A stretch of 64,000 bases of DNA from Echinicola vietnamensis DSM 17526 (GTDB taxonomy: Bacteria > Bacteroidota > Bacteroidia > Cytophagales > Cyclobacteriaceae), in NCBI RefSeq assembly GCF_000325705.1, contig NC_019904.1, forward strand, positions 1,124,001 through 1,188,000, in the 5' to 3' direction. The position numbers were made by a program, and so were the translations under genes. How positions within the stretch are numbered: position 1 is the stretch's first letter; each line of letters opens with the position of its first letter. Under the pieces are notes generated by a model. The model saw only the letters and a list, made by a program, of their open reading frames with translations, did no database searches and was not told the DNA's origin. Positions 26,622-35,293 of this stretch are shown in pieces.

Positions 26622-27000
26622 TGAAGCCCATGGTAAATTAGCCCAACCAACGTTTTCCGTTTAACCCGCTTTTTGCATTAGGAATCGTTATGAGAACTGA
26701 AACTACAAGGAAATCAGGCTGTTTGGAGATTGAATCATAGCATCGCTATGGTGAAATCGAAAACAGCAGTTAAGCGTCTGATTTTGAAGTAGTTTCAGGT
26801 CGCAATAGATAGGCTAATGCATAATGCGGGTTTTAGCCGCATTGACCGTCCTATTCTCCACAACTTCCCGCTAAAACCCATTCGAGCGGATGGAGGAAAA
26901 CCATCGTTTTAGCGGTGTCAAGTTTACTTTCAAAAGAGCATGTCGAAAATCATCCCCCCAGAAATATTGCTTGATCCCAAACAACTCCTTACGGCCTGTA
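26622..27000. repeat. right part of the mosaic repeat, carrying the palindrome
   Basis: The fourth tandem unit runs into CCATGGGTGAAGCCCATGG (a hairpin), then CGTTTTCCGTTT, the palindrome at 26663-26832, and AGCCGCATTG...CCCGCTAAAACCCATTCG. It ends near GCTTGATCCC at 26969-26978. An inverted copy of most of this lies at about 61680-62060, and a copy without the palindrome lies at 23710-23905. From 27000 to 27260 I see nothing recognisable. Confidence 0.8.
26663..26832. repeat. 170-nt palindromic element, copy A
   Basis: Three sets of arms nest: AACCCGCTTTTTGCATTAG (26663-26681) with CTAATGCATAATGCGGGTT (26814-26832); CTGAAACTAC (26697-26706) with GTAGTTTCAG (26789-26798); and the apex hairpin CATAGC-ATC-GCTATG (26736-26750). 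It fills a site that is empty at 23.76 kb and filled by a relative at 61764-61974. No transposase is encoded, so it looks like a MITE- or BIME-type element. Confidence 0.8.
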
Positions 27001-27260
27001 AGGGCAATTAAGCTTAGGCATATCAACCCAAAGCCTTGCCTTGAGCTAAGGTGAGTAAGGCCTTCAGCCTTTGGCTTCTGGCGGTGGTTAGGGACAAAAA
27101 ACCCAAGCTTGAAGGTACCAACAGGCTTAAAAACCACAATGGGGGATGATTTCTTTAAATGCGTTTACTCTGAGTTTGGATGAGAAATAGTGTTTTTCGG
27201 AAAATGAATATTATCTCCTAGACGCGTTAGATGAAGGATGTCTATCCTATTCCCTATGAA

Positions 27261-27292
27261 AACAAAAACACCCCAGCAAAAGCTGAGGTGTT
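27261..27292 (-). terminator. rho-independent terminator of the FKBP operon
   Basis: On the minus strand AACACCTCAGC and GCTGGGGTGTT form an 11-bp stem with one mismatch and a TTTT loop (27292-27267), followed by TTTGTTTT. It lies 31 bp after the last FKBP stop codon. Confidence 0.9.
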
Positions 27293-27322
27293 CTAGGCAT
27301 GATATATTTTCTGGAAATGGTT

Positions 27323-27892
27323 TTAGTCCATCCCTAAAAACTCCACATTAAAGACTAGAATTGAATTGGCAGGAATTTTCCCTCTCTCTTGATCTTGATA
27401 GGCCAAAGGAGATGGTACTACCAGTACAGCCTTGGCGCCACTTCTTAAATGTCTAAAGGCATATTGCCAACCTGCAATGGCATTATTTGCGGATTGTTGA
27501 CCAGGATTAGACAACTGGAAGGTGAATGGTCCATATTCATCTCCTTCCTCATGGAGATCATTTTCAATGGCTACCGATTCAATGTTTGTATCAAACACCA
27601 ACCCATCTTCCATTAATTTCCCAACATAATTAGTATATATAATATTTCCATTATTTGGTCTGGAGGCGTTGCCTTCTTCTTGGACGATAATGATGGTACC
27701 GCTGGGATCATGAATCCGGTAAAGGCTATCTATCTGTGCCGTATCCAAGTAAGCAACAATCTTGGTGCTGTCTATTTCCATATTGCCCTCAAAATCATAT
27801 TGCGGACCAAAATCATATGGATTGTTCGGTTCACAAGAAAAGGCTCCTACCCCTACAATCGCCACCAAAAGGCCTATCATTAACTTTTTCAT
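27323..27892 (-). CDS. FKBP-type peptidyl-prolyl isomerase lipoprotein (third of three)
   Basis: A 189-residue lipoprotein with the leader MKKLMIGLLVAIVGVGAFSC (lipobox AFS-C). The FKBP fold is recognisable in 'GNIIYTNYVGKLMEDGLVFDTNIES', 'AIAGWQYAFRHLRSGAKAVLVVPSPLAYQDQERGKIPANSILVFNVEFLGM'-type strands (the latter spread over residues 140-189). The usual V-G-Y-G motif near the end is changed to LAYQDQ. It is predicted to assist folding at proline bonds in the periplasm. It lies one base after the second FKBP gene, ending the operon. Confidence 0.88.
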   Translation of the reverse strand: MKKLMIGLLVAIVGVGAFSCEPNNPYDFGPQYDFEGNMEIDSTKIVAYLDTAQIDSLYRIHDPSGTIIIVQEEGNASRPNNGNIIYTNYVGKLMEDGLVFDTNIESVAIENDLHEEGDEYGPFTFQLSNPGQQSANNAIAGWQYAFRHLRSGAKAVLVVPSPLAYQDQERGKIPANSILVFNVEFLGMD

Positions 27893-27893
27893 A

Positions 27894-28454
27894 TTATTCT
27901 TCGGTCGTTATTTCTTCCTCATTTATAATGACGTCCTTCATGTCCAGGTCAAACATCAAAACGGAATTCGCTGGAATTCTTCCTGAATATTCCCGGTTGC
28001 CATAAGCCCATGCGGAAGGGATGATGGCACGTGCCCGGTCGCCTTTTTCCATTTTAGAAAGTGCAAATAAGAACCCCTGAATGTATTCTTGGCTAAACAC
28101 TTCCAATGGAGCGTAATTCCTTTCGGAAGAATACATTCCATTTTCCCTTGCCACTGCTTCTACATTCGTATCAAATACGGTCTCATCCAGCAGCCTTCCC
28201 ACATAATGTACTTTTAGCGTATCGGCACCTTGGGCATCTATCCCAGAATAAGAAAGGGAATCCCATAGGATCACAATTCCGGAACTAGGATCCTGCTCTT
28301 TTTTAATGTACTGATAATCGGTTTGGGCCAAATAGTCCTCAATCTTCTTGAGGTCTTTTTGGAAAATTTCCTGTGGACTCTCCTGATCCTCGATACAGGA
28401 AGCAAACAGCCCTACCAGGAGGGCTGTCAGCACTATATTCTTAATTGTGTTCAT
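27894..28454 (-). CDS. FKBP-type peptidyl-prolyl isomerase lipoprotein (second of three)
   Basis: A 186-residue lipoprotein with leader MNTIKNIVLTALLVGLFASC (lipobox FAS-C). FKBP strands include 'DTLKVHYVGRLLDETVFDTNVEAVARENG' and 'GFLFALSKMEKGDRARAIIPSAWAYGNREYSG' with 'IPANSVLMFDLDM' at the end. It resembles GldI-type lipoproteins of gliding Bacteroidota, but no gliding genes are near. It starts 4 bp after the first FKBP gene, so cotranscription is nearly certain. Confidence 0.9.
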   Translation of the reverse strand: MNTIKNIVLTALLVGLFASCIEDQESPQEIFQKDLKKIEDYLAQTDYQYIKKEQDPSSGIVILWDSLSYSGIDAQGADTLKVHYVGRLLDETVFDTNVEAVARENGMYSSERNYAPLEVFSQEYIQGFLFALSKMEKGDRARAIIPSAWAYGNREYSGRIPANSVLMFDLDMKDVIINEEEITTEE

Positions 28455-28458
28455 TCAA

Positions 28459-29406
28459 TTATTTCTGCACGTCCACTACTTCTACGTCAAACACCAAGAT
28501 AGAGTTTGGCTTGATCACTTCACCGGCTTGTCTTGGGCCGTAAGCCAAGGTAGAAGGGATCAGGAACTTGGCTTTACTTCCGCCTTTAAGCAGCTGAAGA
28601 CCTTCATCCCATCCTGGGATCACACGGCCTTTTCCTACCATCACCTCAAAAGGCTCATACGGTCTACCTTCATTGAAAATATCATTTTCTTTGGCAATTT
28701 CCTCCACGCTGGTGTCAAAGATGGTTTCCCCATCCAGCACATAACCGGTGTAGTTTACCACAGCGGTATTCCCTTCTTCCACCACTTCACCATCACCTTC
28801 TTCCTCGATGACGTAGAACAATCCAGACTCCGTTTTGGTGGCGTTGATGTTATGCTCTGCCATGTAATCCTGGATTTTTTTTATGTCTTCTGCCAGCTGG
28901 GCTTCGGCTTTCTTCTCCATTTTGGCACGTTGCTTTTCCTGTACCTTGGCCATGAAATCCTGCATTTCGGACTCATCCAAAATGTCCGTAACGCCGATAT
29001 TCAAGGTTACCTGCTCCTCAGCAGTCAAGAATGGAGGAGTATTCATTTCACCAAAAATATCTTTTGCAGCAGCGCTGAACTGGATACTGTCTCCTTTGCG
29101 GAGTCCGGTCATGATCTCATCAATAGCGGGCCTTACCTTAGTGGTGTCGTAGTTTTTGACAGAATCGTTGTGCATCATATAAGCCGGTGCACCGTTCTCG
29201 ATACTGGAGATAAAAGTGGAGTCCTTGCTGTTTTTTGCAGTGAATTCATAAATGACGAACTGCCCATTTTCGGGTTTTTCACTACCTTCTTTGATGTAAG
29301 TGTATTCCGTGCCATCTTCGGTAGTTTTGGTCTTTTGACAAGAGACTACTCCCAAGCATGTTGCCACCATACCGGCTGACAACATCAAACTTTTAATGTT
29401 TTTCAT
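28459..29406 (-). CDS. FKBP-type peptidyl-prolyl isomerase lipoprotein, long form (first of three)
   Basis: A 315-residue lipoprotein with leader MKNIKSLMLSAGMVATCLGVVSC. An N-terminal region with a degenerate FKBP-like part (about residues 30-140), a charged helical linker ('FMAKVQEKQRAKMEKKAEAQLAEDIKKIQDYM', about 158-190) and a full FKBP domain follow ('NTAVVNYTGYVLDGETIFDTS', 'GWDEGLQLLKGGSKAKFLIPSTLAYG', 'IKPNSILVFDVEV'). The linker resembles the dimer helix of FkpA/Mip proteins. Its start overlaps the DHH phosphoesterase stop by 14 bp, so it belongs to the same operon. Confidence 0.92.
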   Translation of the reverse strand: MKNIKSLMLSAGMVATCLGVVSCQKTKTTEDGTEYTYIKEGSEKPENGQFVIYEFTAKNSKDSTFISSIENGAPAYMMHNDSVKNYDTTKVRPAIDEIMTGLRKGDSIQFSAAAKDIFGEMNTPPFLTAEEQVTLNIGVTDILDESEMQDFMAKVQEKQRAKMEKKAEAQLAEDIKKIQDYMAEHNINATKTESGLFYVIEEEGDGEVVEEGNTAVVNYTGYVLDGETIFDTSVEEIAKENDIFNEGRPYEPFEVMVGKGRVIPGWDEGLQLLKGGSKAKFLIPSTLAYGPRQAGEVIKPNSILVFDVEVVDVQK

Positions 29407-30433
29407 TGACTAATTCTAGTTGATTTAATAATCGATCTTGATTTTCTTTAATTAATTTTTCGAAGCGCTCGATGGTATCTTTCAGGGAATCCATGGACCT
29501 GCCTCCGGCGGCATTTCGGTGTCCACCACCATCGAAGTATTTGGCCGCAAACTTGTTCACCGCCACGTTTTCGATGGACCGGAAGGAGATCTTCACGCCG
29601 TCCTTTCGCTCGGTAAACATAGCAGCGATTTTTATCCCGTCCAAGGAAAGTGCATAATTCACGAGCCCTTCCGTGTCTCCAGTCTGCGAGTCGTATTTTT
29701 TCAAGTCTCGCTTACTGATCCAAAAATAGGCGGTATGCAAATCGGTATGGATGACCAGCCTTCTTGTCAGCGCAAACCCTATAAATTTCAACCGATTTAC
29801 GGAATTGGTATCGTAAATCAATCGGGATATTTTGGAATTATCCGCACCCAGTCCGATCAGCTCTGCAGTGACCATATGGACATGCTTGGTCGTATTTGGA
29901 TGCTTGAAACCTCCTGTATCCGTCATGATGCCAGAATAGAGGCAGTCAGCAATATCTTTGTCGATCAGCTCCGTTTCTCCCATCTGCACGATCAAGTCGT
30001 AGATGAGTTCACAAGTGGCCGCCGCATCAGTACTCCAATACCTAAAATCAGCAAAATCCTCCGGATCTTGGTGATGGTCGATGTTTACCTTGATAGCATC
30101 GGCCTTTTTCACCAGTGCTCCAAGCTCATTTATCCTGCTGAGACAGGAAAAGTCCAAGCATATAATGATATCAGCTGCATTGATCAGTTCAATGGCTTCC
30201 TTTTGGCAGTCCTCTTTCTCAAAGTTCACCACATCATCATTGCCTTTCATCCAATACAGGAAAGAAGGATAATCCGAAGGGGTGATCACCGTGACGTCAT
30301 GTCCTTTCTTCTTTAGGTAATTTGACATTCCCAAGGAAGACCCCAAAGCATCGGCATCGGGCTTGTGGTGTGTGGTGATGACGACTTTCTTTGGTGAAGA
30401 CAGTAGTTTTTTAAATGACTCTAAATCTAGCAT
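29393..30433 (-). CDS. DHH family phosphoesterase (NrnA-like oligoribonuclease / PAP phosphatase)
   Basis: A 346-residue DHH/DHHA1 protein. The N-terminal motifs 'VVITTHHKPDADALGSSLG' (residues 17-35), 'ICLDFSCLSRI' (about 92-102) and 'VNIDHHQDPEDFADF' (about 116-130) provide the Mn ligands, and 'GGGHRNAAGG' near residue 305 is the DHHA1 end. NrnA enzymes degrade short RNA oligomers and dephosphorylate pAp, a by-product of sulfur metabolism. It heads the operon with three FKBP lipoprotein genes, an odd pairing. A TAAATTTG -7 box lies 70 bp upstream. Confidence 0.92.
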   Translation of the reverse strand: MLDLESFKKLLSSPKKVVITTHHKPDADALGSSLGMSNYLKKKGHDVTVITPSDYPSFLYWMKGNDDVVNFEKEDCQKEAIELINAADIIICLDFSCLSRINELGALVKKADAIKVNIDHHQDPEDFADFRYWSTDAAATCELIYDLIVQMGETELIDKDIADCLYSGIMTDTGGFKHPNTTKHVHMVTAELIGLGADNSKISRLIYDTNSVNRLKFIGFALTRRLVIHTDLHTAYFWISKRDLKKYDSQTGDTEGLVNYALSLDGIKIAAMFTERKDGVKISFRSIENVAVNKFAAKYFDGGGHRNAAGGRSMDSLKDTIERFEKLIKENQDRLLNQLELVNEKH

Positions 30434-30502
30434 CTACAATATTTTAGTAGCACTTTTTACAGTACACAAGACGCAAAGGTCTATATAATTTTTTAAAAAT
30501 CC

Positions 30503-30510
30503 CAAATTTA
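30503..30510 (-). promoter_or_regulatory. -7 promoter box (TAAATTTG) of the DHH-FKBP operon
   Basis: On the minus strand TAAATTTG fits TAnnTTTG, 70 bp before the DHH start codon. No clear -33 TTTG is present at the right distance. Confidence 0.45.
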
Positions 30511-30581
30511 TATAAGCCTCTTAAAATGAATAAGATAACTTACAAATAATTGTAAATATTCTGAGTTTCCAGTAAAAACCT

Positions 30582-30589
30582 TAATTTTG
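30582..30589 (+). promoter_or_regulatory. -7 promoter box (TAATTTTG) of ndk
   Basis: TAATTTTG fits TAnnTTTG and lies 38 bp before the ndk ATG. It is divergent from the DHH-operon box about 72 bp away. Confidence 0.55.
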
Positions 30590-30627
30590 CTGCCAAATAT
30601 AAACCTTCATTTTCAAAACCAAACAAA

Positions 30628-31050
30628 ATGGCAAGTAACAGAACGTTCACCATGATCAAGCCAGATGCTTTTGCAGAAGGCCATTCAGGTGCTATCCTTA
30701 AAATGATCGAAGAGGCAGGCTTTAAAATCGTCGCCATCAAGGCTACCCAGCTTACTGCTGAGCTGGCAGGTAAATTCTATGCCGTGCATAAAGAACGCCC
30801 TTTTTATAATGACCTGTGCAATTACATGTCTTCCGGCCCGATCATCGCTGCCATCCTTGAAAAAGACAATGCCGTCACAGACTTCAGAGCCCTGATCGGC
30901 GCTACAAACCCTGCAGACGCCGCTGAAGGCACCATCCGTAAACTATATGCCAAGTCCATCGAGGCAAATGCCGTTCACGGATCTGACTCAGACGAAAACG
31001 CCGAGATCGAAGGAAGCTTCTTCTTCAGCCAAATCGAGCGGGTAAAATAA
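30628..31050 (+). CDS. ndk: nucleoside-diphosphate kinase
   Basis: A 140-residue protein of normal NDK length. '[20 protein letters not shown]' opens it, and the phosphorylated His is H117 in NAVHGSDS, followed by the usual E..FFF. It exchanges phosphate between nucleoside tri- and diphosphates in the cytoplasm. It is a single gene with a TAATTTTG box 38 bp upstream and a strong terminator at 31086-31125. The start is fixed by family alignment (MASNRTF). Confidence 0.97.
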   Translation: MASNRTFTMIKPDAFAEGHSGAILKMIEEAGFKIVAIKATQLTAELAGKFYAVHKERPFYNDLCNYMSSGPIIAAILEKDNAVTDFRALIGATNPADAAEGTIRKLYAKSIEANAVHGSDSDENAEIEGSFFFSQIERVK

Positions 31051-31085
31051 GCACTGCTTTTCCCAAGCAAAAAAATCCCATAGAG

Positions 31086-31125
31086 CCAAGCCCCCAAATT
31101 CATTTTTGGAGGGCTTGGTTTTTTT
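31086..31125 (+). terminator. rho-independent terminator of ndk
   Basis: CCAAGCCC and GGGCTTGG with an extended CCAAA/TTTGG inner stem (31086-31118) are followed by seven T. It lies 36 bp after the stop codon. Confidence 0.92.
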
Positions 31126-31138
31126 GTTCTGGCCAGAT

Positions 31139-31240
31139 GCCATGGCTATTGATGTGACGCCCTTACAGGGCTAGCTTCGCATCTCATCCACTTTTGAAAT
31201 GCGGATGGCTGAAAATGGCATTTGTAATGCCCCTACCTGA
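31139..31240. repeat. short fragment of the dispersed mosaic repeat
   Basis: GCCATGGCTATTGATGTGAC and CAGGGCTAGCTTCG resemble the block at 62025-62060. Further on, AAATGCGGATGG and GGCATTTGTAATGCCCC are the complement of sequence near 62172-62220. It is therefore a partial copy of the same mosaic family. Confidence 0.55.
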
Positions 31241-31273
31241 AACGGCTCTTATACGCAAATAGAACCACTCTCA

Positions 31274-32329
31274 CTATTCCTCCTTCTTCTTAAAAAAGAC
31301 CTGCCGAATCCATCGGGGCAGGAAGATCGCTCCTAACAGCAGATAAGGATAGTAAGAGAACATCCTCCACAGGATACTGGTCACGAAGGTGTAGTTTGAC
31401 AGGAACTCGTAGAAGAACTGTGCAAAGAAGAATTCCGCGGTGCCGCTACTACCGGGAGTAGGGGAGATCATCATGACGATCCACATGATAATCTGCCGCG
31501 CAAACACCAATATGTGTTCGGTAAAGCTCAGGTCAACATAGGCGGTCATCAGGGCATTGAGCATCAGGTACCGCGAAGACCAAATAAAAACGGTCGCCAC
31601 GGCAATGGTAATCCAGTACTTTGCATTTTTGCCTTGTAGTTCTTTGCTGGATTCGATGATCTGATCACCGTATTCGCTGGCATTGTACTTCCACTTTCGG
31701 ATCCAACTGATGCTGAAAATCTTGAGCAATACCCACTTGAAAACCCTTGGGCGATAGAATAATGCCCCCGCCATGATCAGGGAGTAAAGGGCATACAGGG
31801 AATAACTTACCCAAAATATATAGTTTAAGCTTTTTCCCAACCGCAGCTCCAACACATGGCTGTCCGGAAAAATACTACCTTGGGCAAAATACAGCACAAT
31901 AGGAGCGCCAATTACAAAGAATAAATTATCCAAAATGGCCGTTACCATCACAAAAGCAATGGCTTTTCCCAGCTTGATCCCTTCCTTATGCAGGATAAAC
32001 ACCGCCACGGCAGTTCCTCCGACGATGGAGGGCGTCACCGCTGAGGCAAATTCCCACAGAATGATCACATAAATGGCCCTGACCCAAGTGAGCCGTTTAT
32101 CGGTGATTTCTCGTATCCGGAAGACATAGCCCGCATCCCGCATAAAGATCACCAAAAGGGCCAGCAAGATAGATGGCCAAGAGGCATCGAAGACACTGCG
32201 GAGGTTTTCGCGGGTGATCGAAGGATCTGAGTAGAACATGACAAAGACAATCCCAATTCCCAACAGCACAGGAATCCATACCTTGTTGGGGTTAAGCGTC
32301 TTGAAAATCTCTTTGTTGTCTAACTTCAT
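31274..32329 (-). CDS. YbhN/lysylphosphatidylglycerol synthase transmembrane-domain protein
   Basis: A 351-residue integral membrane protein from the ATG at 32329; a longer frame adds 14 residues that overlap scpA. About seven to eight hydrophobic helices and the pattern 'WEFASAVTPSIVGGTAVAVFILHKEGIKLGKAIAFV' fit the LPG-synthase-TM (flippase-like, UPF0104) family. 'MISPTPGSSGTAEFFF' is another conserved loop. There is no lysyl-transferase domain, so it is the stand-alone membrane part, possibly moving a lipid across the inner membrane. It lies 5 bp after scpA. Confidence 0.87.
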   Translation of the reverse strand: MKLDNKEIFKTLNPNKVWIPVLLGIGIVFVMFYSDPSITRENLRSVFDASWPSILLALLVIFMRDAGYVFRIREITDKRLTWVRAIYVIILWEFASAVTPSIVGGTAVAVFILHKEGIKLGKAIAFVMVTAILDNLFFVIGAPIVLYFAQGSIFPDSHVLELRLGKSLNYIFWVSYSLYALYSLIMAGALFYRPRVFKWVLLKIFSISWIRKWKYNASEYGDQIIESSKELQGKNAKYWITIAVATVFIWSSRYLMLNALMTAYVDLSFTEHILVFARQIIMWIVMMISPTPGSSGTAEFFFAQFFYEFLSNYTFVTSILWRMFSYYPYLLLGAIFLPRWIRQVFFKKKEE

Positions 32330-32334
32330 AAAAT

Positions 32335-33084
32335 TTACTCGGCTGGGATTTCCTCTAATTTTTCTACCCAAAAATTATTAAAGCCTTCACCCAGCTTGAT
32401 GGTCACCAAGGACAGTTGAAGAAGCTCTAAAATGGCCAAAAATGTATAGATCACAAAGATCTTGTCCGGCTTATAGTCAATGAAATCCGTGAAAGGCATA
32501 CGCTTTTTGAAGCTGATTTTATCCAGCACAAAATTCTTTTGCTGATCAATGGTGTAGGGATATTGCACCACAGTGTGTTTGGTTTCATCAGTCCGTGCAG
32601 CATATCGGGCCATCACACGCTGAAAAACCTTGAGTACTTTATACAAATCCAAATCTTGGATTTCACTCTCCACATCATCGGCCTTGCTGAGTTCCTTTAG
32701 CTCAGCGGCGATGTTGCCACGCTTTTCTTTGGTCATGCGTGCGGCCTCCATCTCGGTGAGCTCACCGATGACGGACTTATACTTTTTGTACTCTAACAAG
32801 TGCCTGATCAGCTCTTCCCGAGGATCGATTTCATCGCCATTCTCATCGAGCTCAGGCCTAGGGATAAGCAGTTTTGACTTGATCTTCATGAGTGTGGCCG
32901 CTACGAGGATAAATTCGCTGGCCACTTCTATTTCCATTTGTTCCAGGTGTTTGAGGTAATCTAGGAAATCATGGGTGATTTTGGAAATGGGAATATCGTA
33001 TATATCCAGCTCATCCCGCTCGATAAAGAACAGAAGCAAATCGAATGGCCCCTCAAAAAGCGGTAATTTGATCTCGAAACTCAC
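32335..33084 (-). CDS. scpA: segregation and condensation protein A
   Basis: A 249-residue kleisin. The N-terminal 'FEGPFDLLLFFIERDELDIYDIPISKITHDFLDYLKHLEQMEIEVASEFILVAATLMKIKSKLL' pattern, seen here over residues 10-75, is diagnostic. The C-terminal winged-helix part ('FVIYTFLAILELLQLSLVTI') binds the SMC head. ScpA joins SMC and ScpB in the condensin complex that compacts and separates chromosomes. It is transcribed divergently from dxs and followed at once by the YbhN-like gene. Confidence 0.94.
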   Translation of the reverse strand: MSFEIKLPLFEGPFDLLLFFIERDELDIYDIPISKITHDFLDYLKHLEQMEIEVASEFILVAATLMKIKSKLLIPRPELDENGDEIDPREELIRHLLEYKKYKSVIGELTEMEAARMTKEKRGNIAAELKELSKADDVESEIQDLDLYKVLKVFQRVMARYAARTDETKHTVVQYPYTIDQQKNFVLDKISFKKRMPFTDFIDYKPDKIFVIYTFLAILELLQLSLVTIKLGEGFNNFWVEKLEEIPAE

Positions 33085-33105
33085 TGGATACTATTAAATT
33101 TCTCT

Positions 33106-33113
33106 TAATTTTG
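33106..33113 (+). promoter_or_regulatory. possible -7 box (TAATTTTG) for dxs
   Basis: TAATTTTG matches TAnnTTTG on the plus strand but lies 164 bp before the dxs ATG, so a long leader would follow. No riboswitch fold was recognised in that leader. Confidence 0.3.
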
Positions 33114-33277
33114 CGATCAGATTGAATATCAAAGATATTACATTAATACAAAATTCTATAGGTGACGGTTCAAAATCAGTAAGAAAACTTGTGGATAAAA
33201 AGTTTGGCTAAATTTTAGCTATATTAAAACATTCATTTGCCGTCACAGTTAATTGTACAGAAGGGATAAACACCGCA

Positions 33278-35194
33278 ATGTTAATAGAACCAGGAAAATT
33301 ACTTGCCCAGATCAACTCTCCTGCTGACCTTAAGCAGTTCAGAAAAGATCAGCTCGTTCAGATTTGTGAAGAGTTGCGTCAATACATCATTGACAGCGTC
33401 TCCGTCTATGGAGGCCATTTCGGAGCAAGTTTAGGTGTCGTGGAGCTTACTGTAGCATTGCATTATGTCCTGAACACCCCTTCTGACCAGCTCATCTGGG
33501 ATGTGGGGCACCAAGCCTACGGTCACAAGATCCTGACCGGCAGAAGGGAAAAATTCCATACCAATAGACTTTATAAAGGCATCTCGGGTTTTCCCAAGAG
33601 AAAGGAAAGTGAATACGATGCTTTCGGCGTAGGACATTCCAGTACTTCTATTTCTGCTGCACTTGGGATGGCCATGGCATCCAAATACAAAGGAGACGAG
33701 CTCAAGCAGCACGTTGCGGTCATTGGGGATGGCTCCATGACCGGGGGAATGGCCTTCGAAGCCATGAACCACGCCGGCGTTTCGGACACCAATATGATCA
33801 TTGTCCTGAATGATAATTGCATGTCCATCGATCCCAATGTGGGCGCATTGAGAGATTACCTTACCGATATCACCACCTCCCAGACCTATAACCGGTTCAA
33901 AGATGACTTGTGGCGTATTCTGGGTAAATTCAGCAAGTTCGGATCCAGTGCTCAGGAAGTAATTTCCAAGGTAGAAGGAGCGGTAAAATCTGCTCTTTTG
34001 AACCAAAGTAACCTGTTCGAATCGCTGAACCTTCGCTATTTTGGTCCCGTGGACGGACATGACGTAAACCACTTGGTAGAAGTCATGAACGACCTGAAGA
34101 AAATCCCCGGGCCGAAGATTTTGCATTGCCTGACCGTCAAAGGAAAAGGCTACGACTTGGCCGAAAAAGACCAGACCAAATGGCACGCTCCGGGCAAATT
34201 CGATAAGATTACCGGTGAAATCGCCAAAAAAGTATACGATACCCCTCAACCGCCAAAATACCAAGATGTCTTCGGGCATACCTTAGTAGAACTGGCAGAG
34301 GAGAATGATAACATCATGGGCATCACGCCCGCCATGCCTTCAGGGTCTTCCATGAACATCATGATGAAGGCCATGCCTGACCGCGCATTCGATGTGGGCA
34401 TCGCCGAGCAGCATGCCGTTACCTTTTCTGCAGGATTGGCCACCCAGGGCATGAAGCCATTTTGCAATATCTACAGTACCTTCATGCAACGTGCCTACGA
34501 CCAAGTGGTGCACGACGTTTGCCTGCAAAATTTACCCGTGGTGTTCTGTTTGGACCGGGCTGGTTTTGCCGGTGCGGATGGCCCTACACACCATGGTGCC
34601 TATGACCTGGCATATTTCAGGTGCATCCCCAATTTAGTGGTCGCCGCACCCATGAATGAAGAGGAGCTCCGAAACATGATGTATTCGGCTTCCATTTATG
34701 ATGGACCTTATTCTATTCGCTACCCCAGGGGCCAAGGGGTCATGGCCGATTGGCGAAAACCCATGCGGGAAATTGCTACAGGCCAAGGACGCATTGTCCA
34801 AGAAGGGGAAGATGTGGCGATCTTGACACTGGGGCATATTGGTAATTATGCCGTTGACGCCTGCGAACAACTGGCCGAAGAAGGATTACATCCAGCACAT
34901 TATGACATGCGTTTTGTCAAGCCGCTTGATGGAGAACTGCTGCACGAGGTGTTTGGCAAGTTCAAAAAAGTCATTACAGTGGAAGACGGCTGTCTGATGG
35001 GAGGCTTTGGCAGTGCGGTTTTGGAGTGGATGATGGATCATGATTACCAAGCACAGGTTAAGCGACTGGGCATTCCAGATGCCGTCATCGAACACGGCAC
35101 CCAGTTGGAGCTGCACAAAGAATGTGGCATGGATAAGGATGGCATTGCCCAAGCGATCAGGACCCTTGCAGCGCCTGTTGCTGCAAAGCACTGA
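33278..35194 (+). CDS. dxs: 1-deoxy-D-xylulose-5-phosphate synthase
   Basis: A 638-residue thiamine-diphosphate enzyme of normal length. 'DVGHQAYGHKILTGR' (about residues 74-88) and the cofactor motif 'VIGDGSMTGGMAFEAMNHAGVSDTNMIIVLNDN' (about 147-179, GDG...N) are clear. The second half carries 'AEQHAVTFSAGLATQGMKPF' and 'DRAGFAGADGPTHHGAYDLAY'. It condenses pyruvate and glyceraldehyde 3-phosphate, the first step of the MEP isoprenoid pathway. The hydrolase 100 bp downstream reads the same way and may be cotranscribed. Confidence 0.97.
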   Translation: MLIEPGKLLAQINSPADLKQFRKDQLVQICEELRQYIIDSVSVYGGHFGASLGVVELTVALHYVLNTPSDQLIWDVGHQAYGHKILTGRREKFHTNRLYKGISGFPKRKESEYDAFGVGHSSTSISAALGMAMASKYKGDELKQHVAVIGDGSMTGGMAFEAMNHAGVSDTNMIIVLNDNCMSIDPNVGALRDYLTDITTSQTYNRFKDDLWRILGKFSKFGSSAQEVISKVEGAVKSALLNQSNLFESLNLRYFGPVDGHDVNHLVEVMNDLKKIPGPKILHCLTVKGKGYDLAEKDQTKWHAPGKFDKITGEIAKKVYDTPQPPKYQDVFGHTLVELAEENDNIMGITPAMPSGSSMNIMMKAMPDRAFDVGIAEQHAVTFSAGLATQGMKPFCNIYSTFMQRAYDQVVHDVCLQNLPVVFCLDRAGFAGADGPTHHGAYDLAYFRCIPNLVVAAPMNEEELRNMMYSASIYDGPYSIRYPRGQGVMADWRKPMREIATGQGRIVQEGEDVAILTLGHIGNYAVDACEQLAEEGLHPAHYDMRFVKPLDGELLHEVFGKFKKVITVEDGCLMGGFGSAVLEWMMDHDYQAQVKRLGIPDAVIEHGTQLELHKECGMDKDGIAQAIRTLAAPVAAKH

Positions 35195-35293
35195 TGCAGG
35201 AACCATTAAGGTTTTTGGCAATTCATGGAAACAACATCTTCCTTACGGGGTATACTTTTATGATTACTCCTCCTTTATCCTTAACTTCCCTTT

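Noticed and set aside
26871..27137. An 88-codon minus-strand frame at the right edge of the repeat block
   Set aside because: It crosses the edge of repeat DNA, has no recognisable domain and lacks a matching frame in the inverted copy near 61.7 kb.
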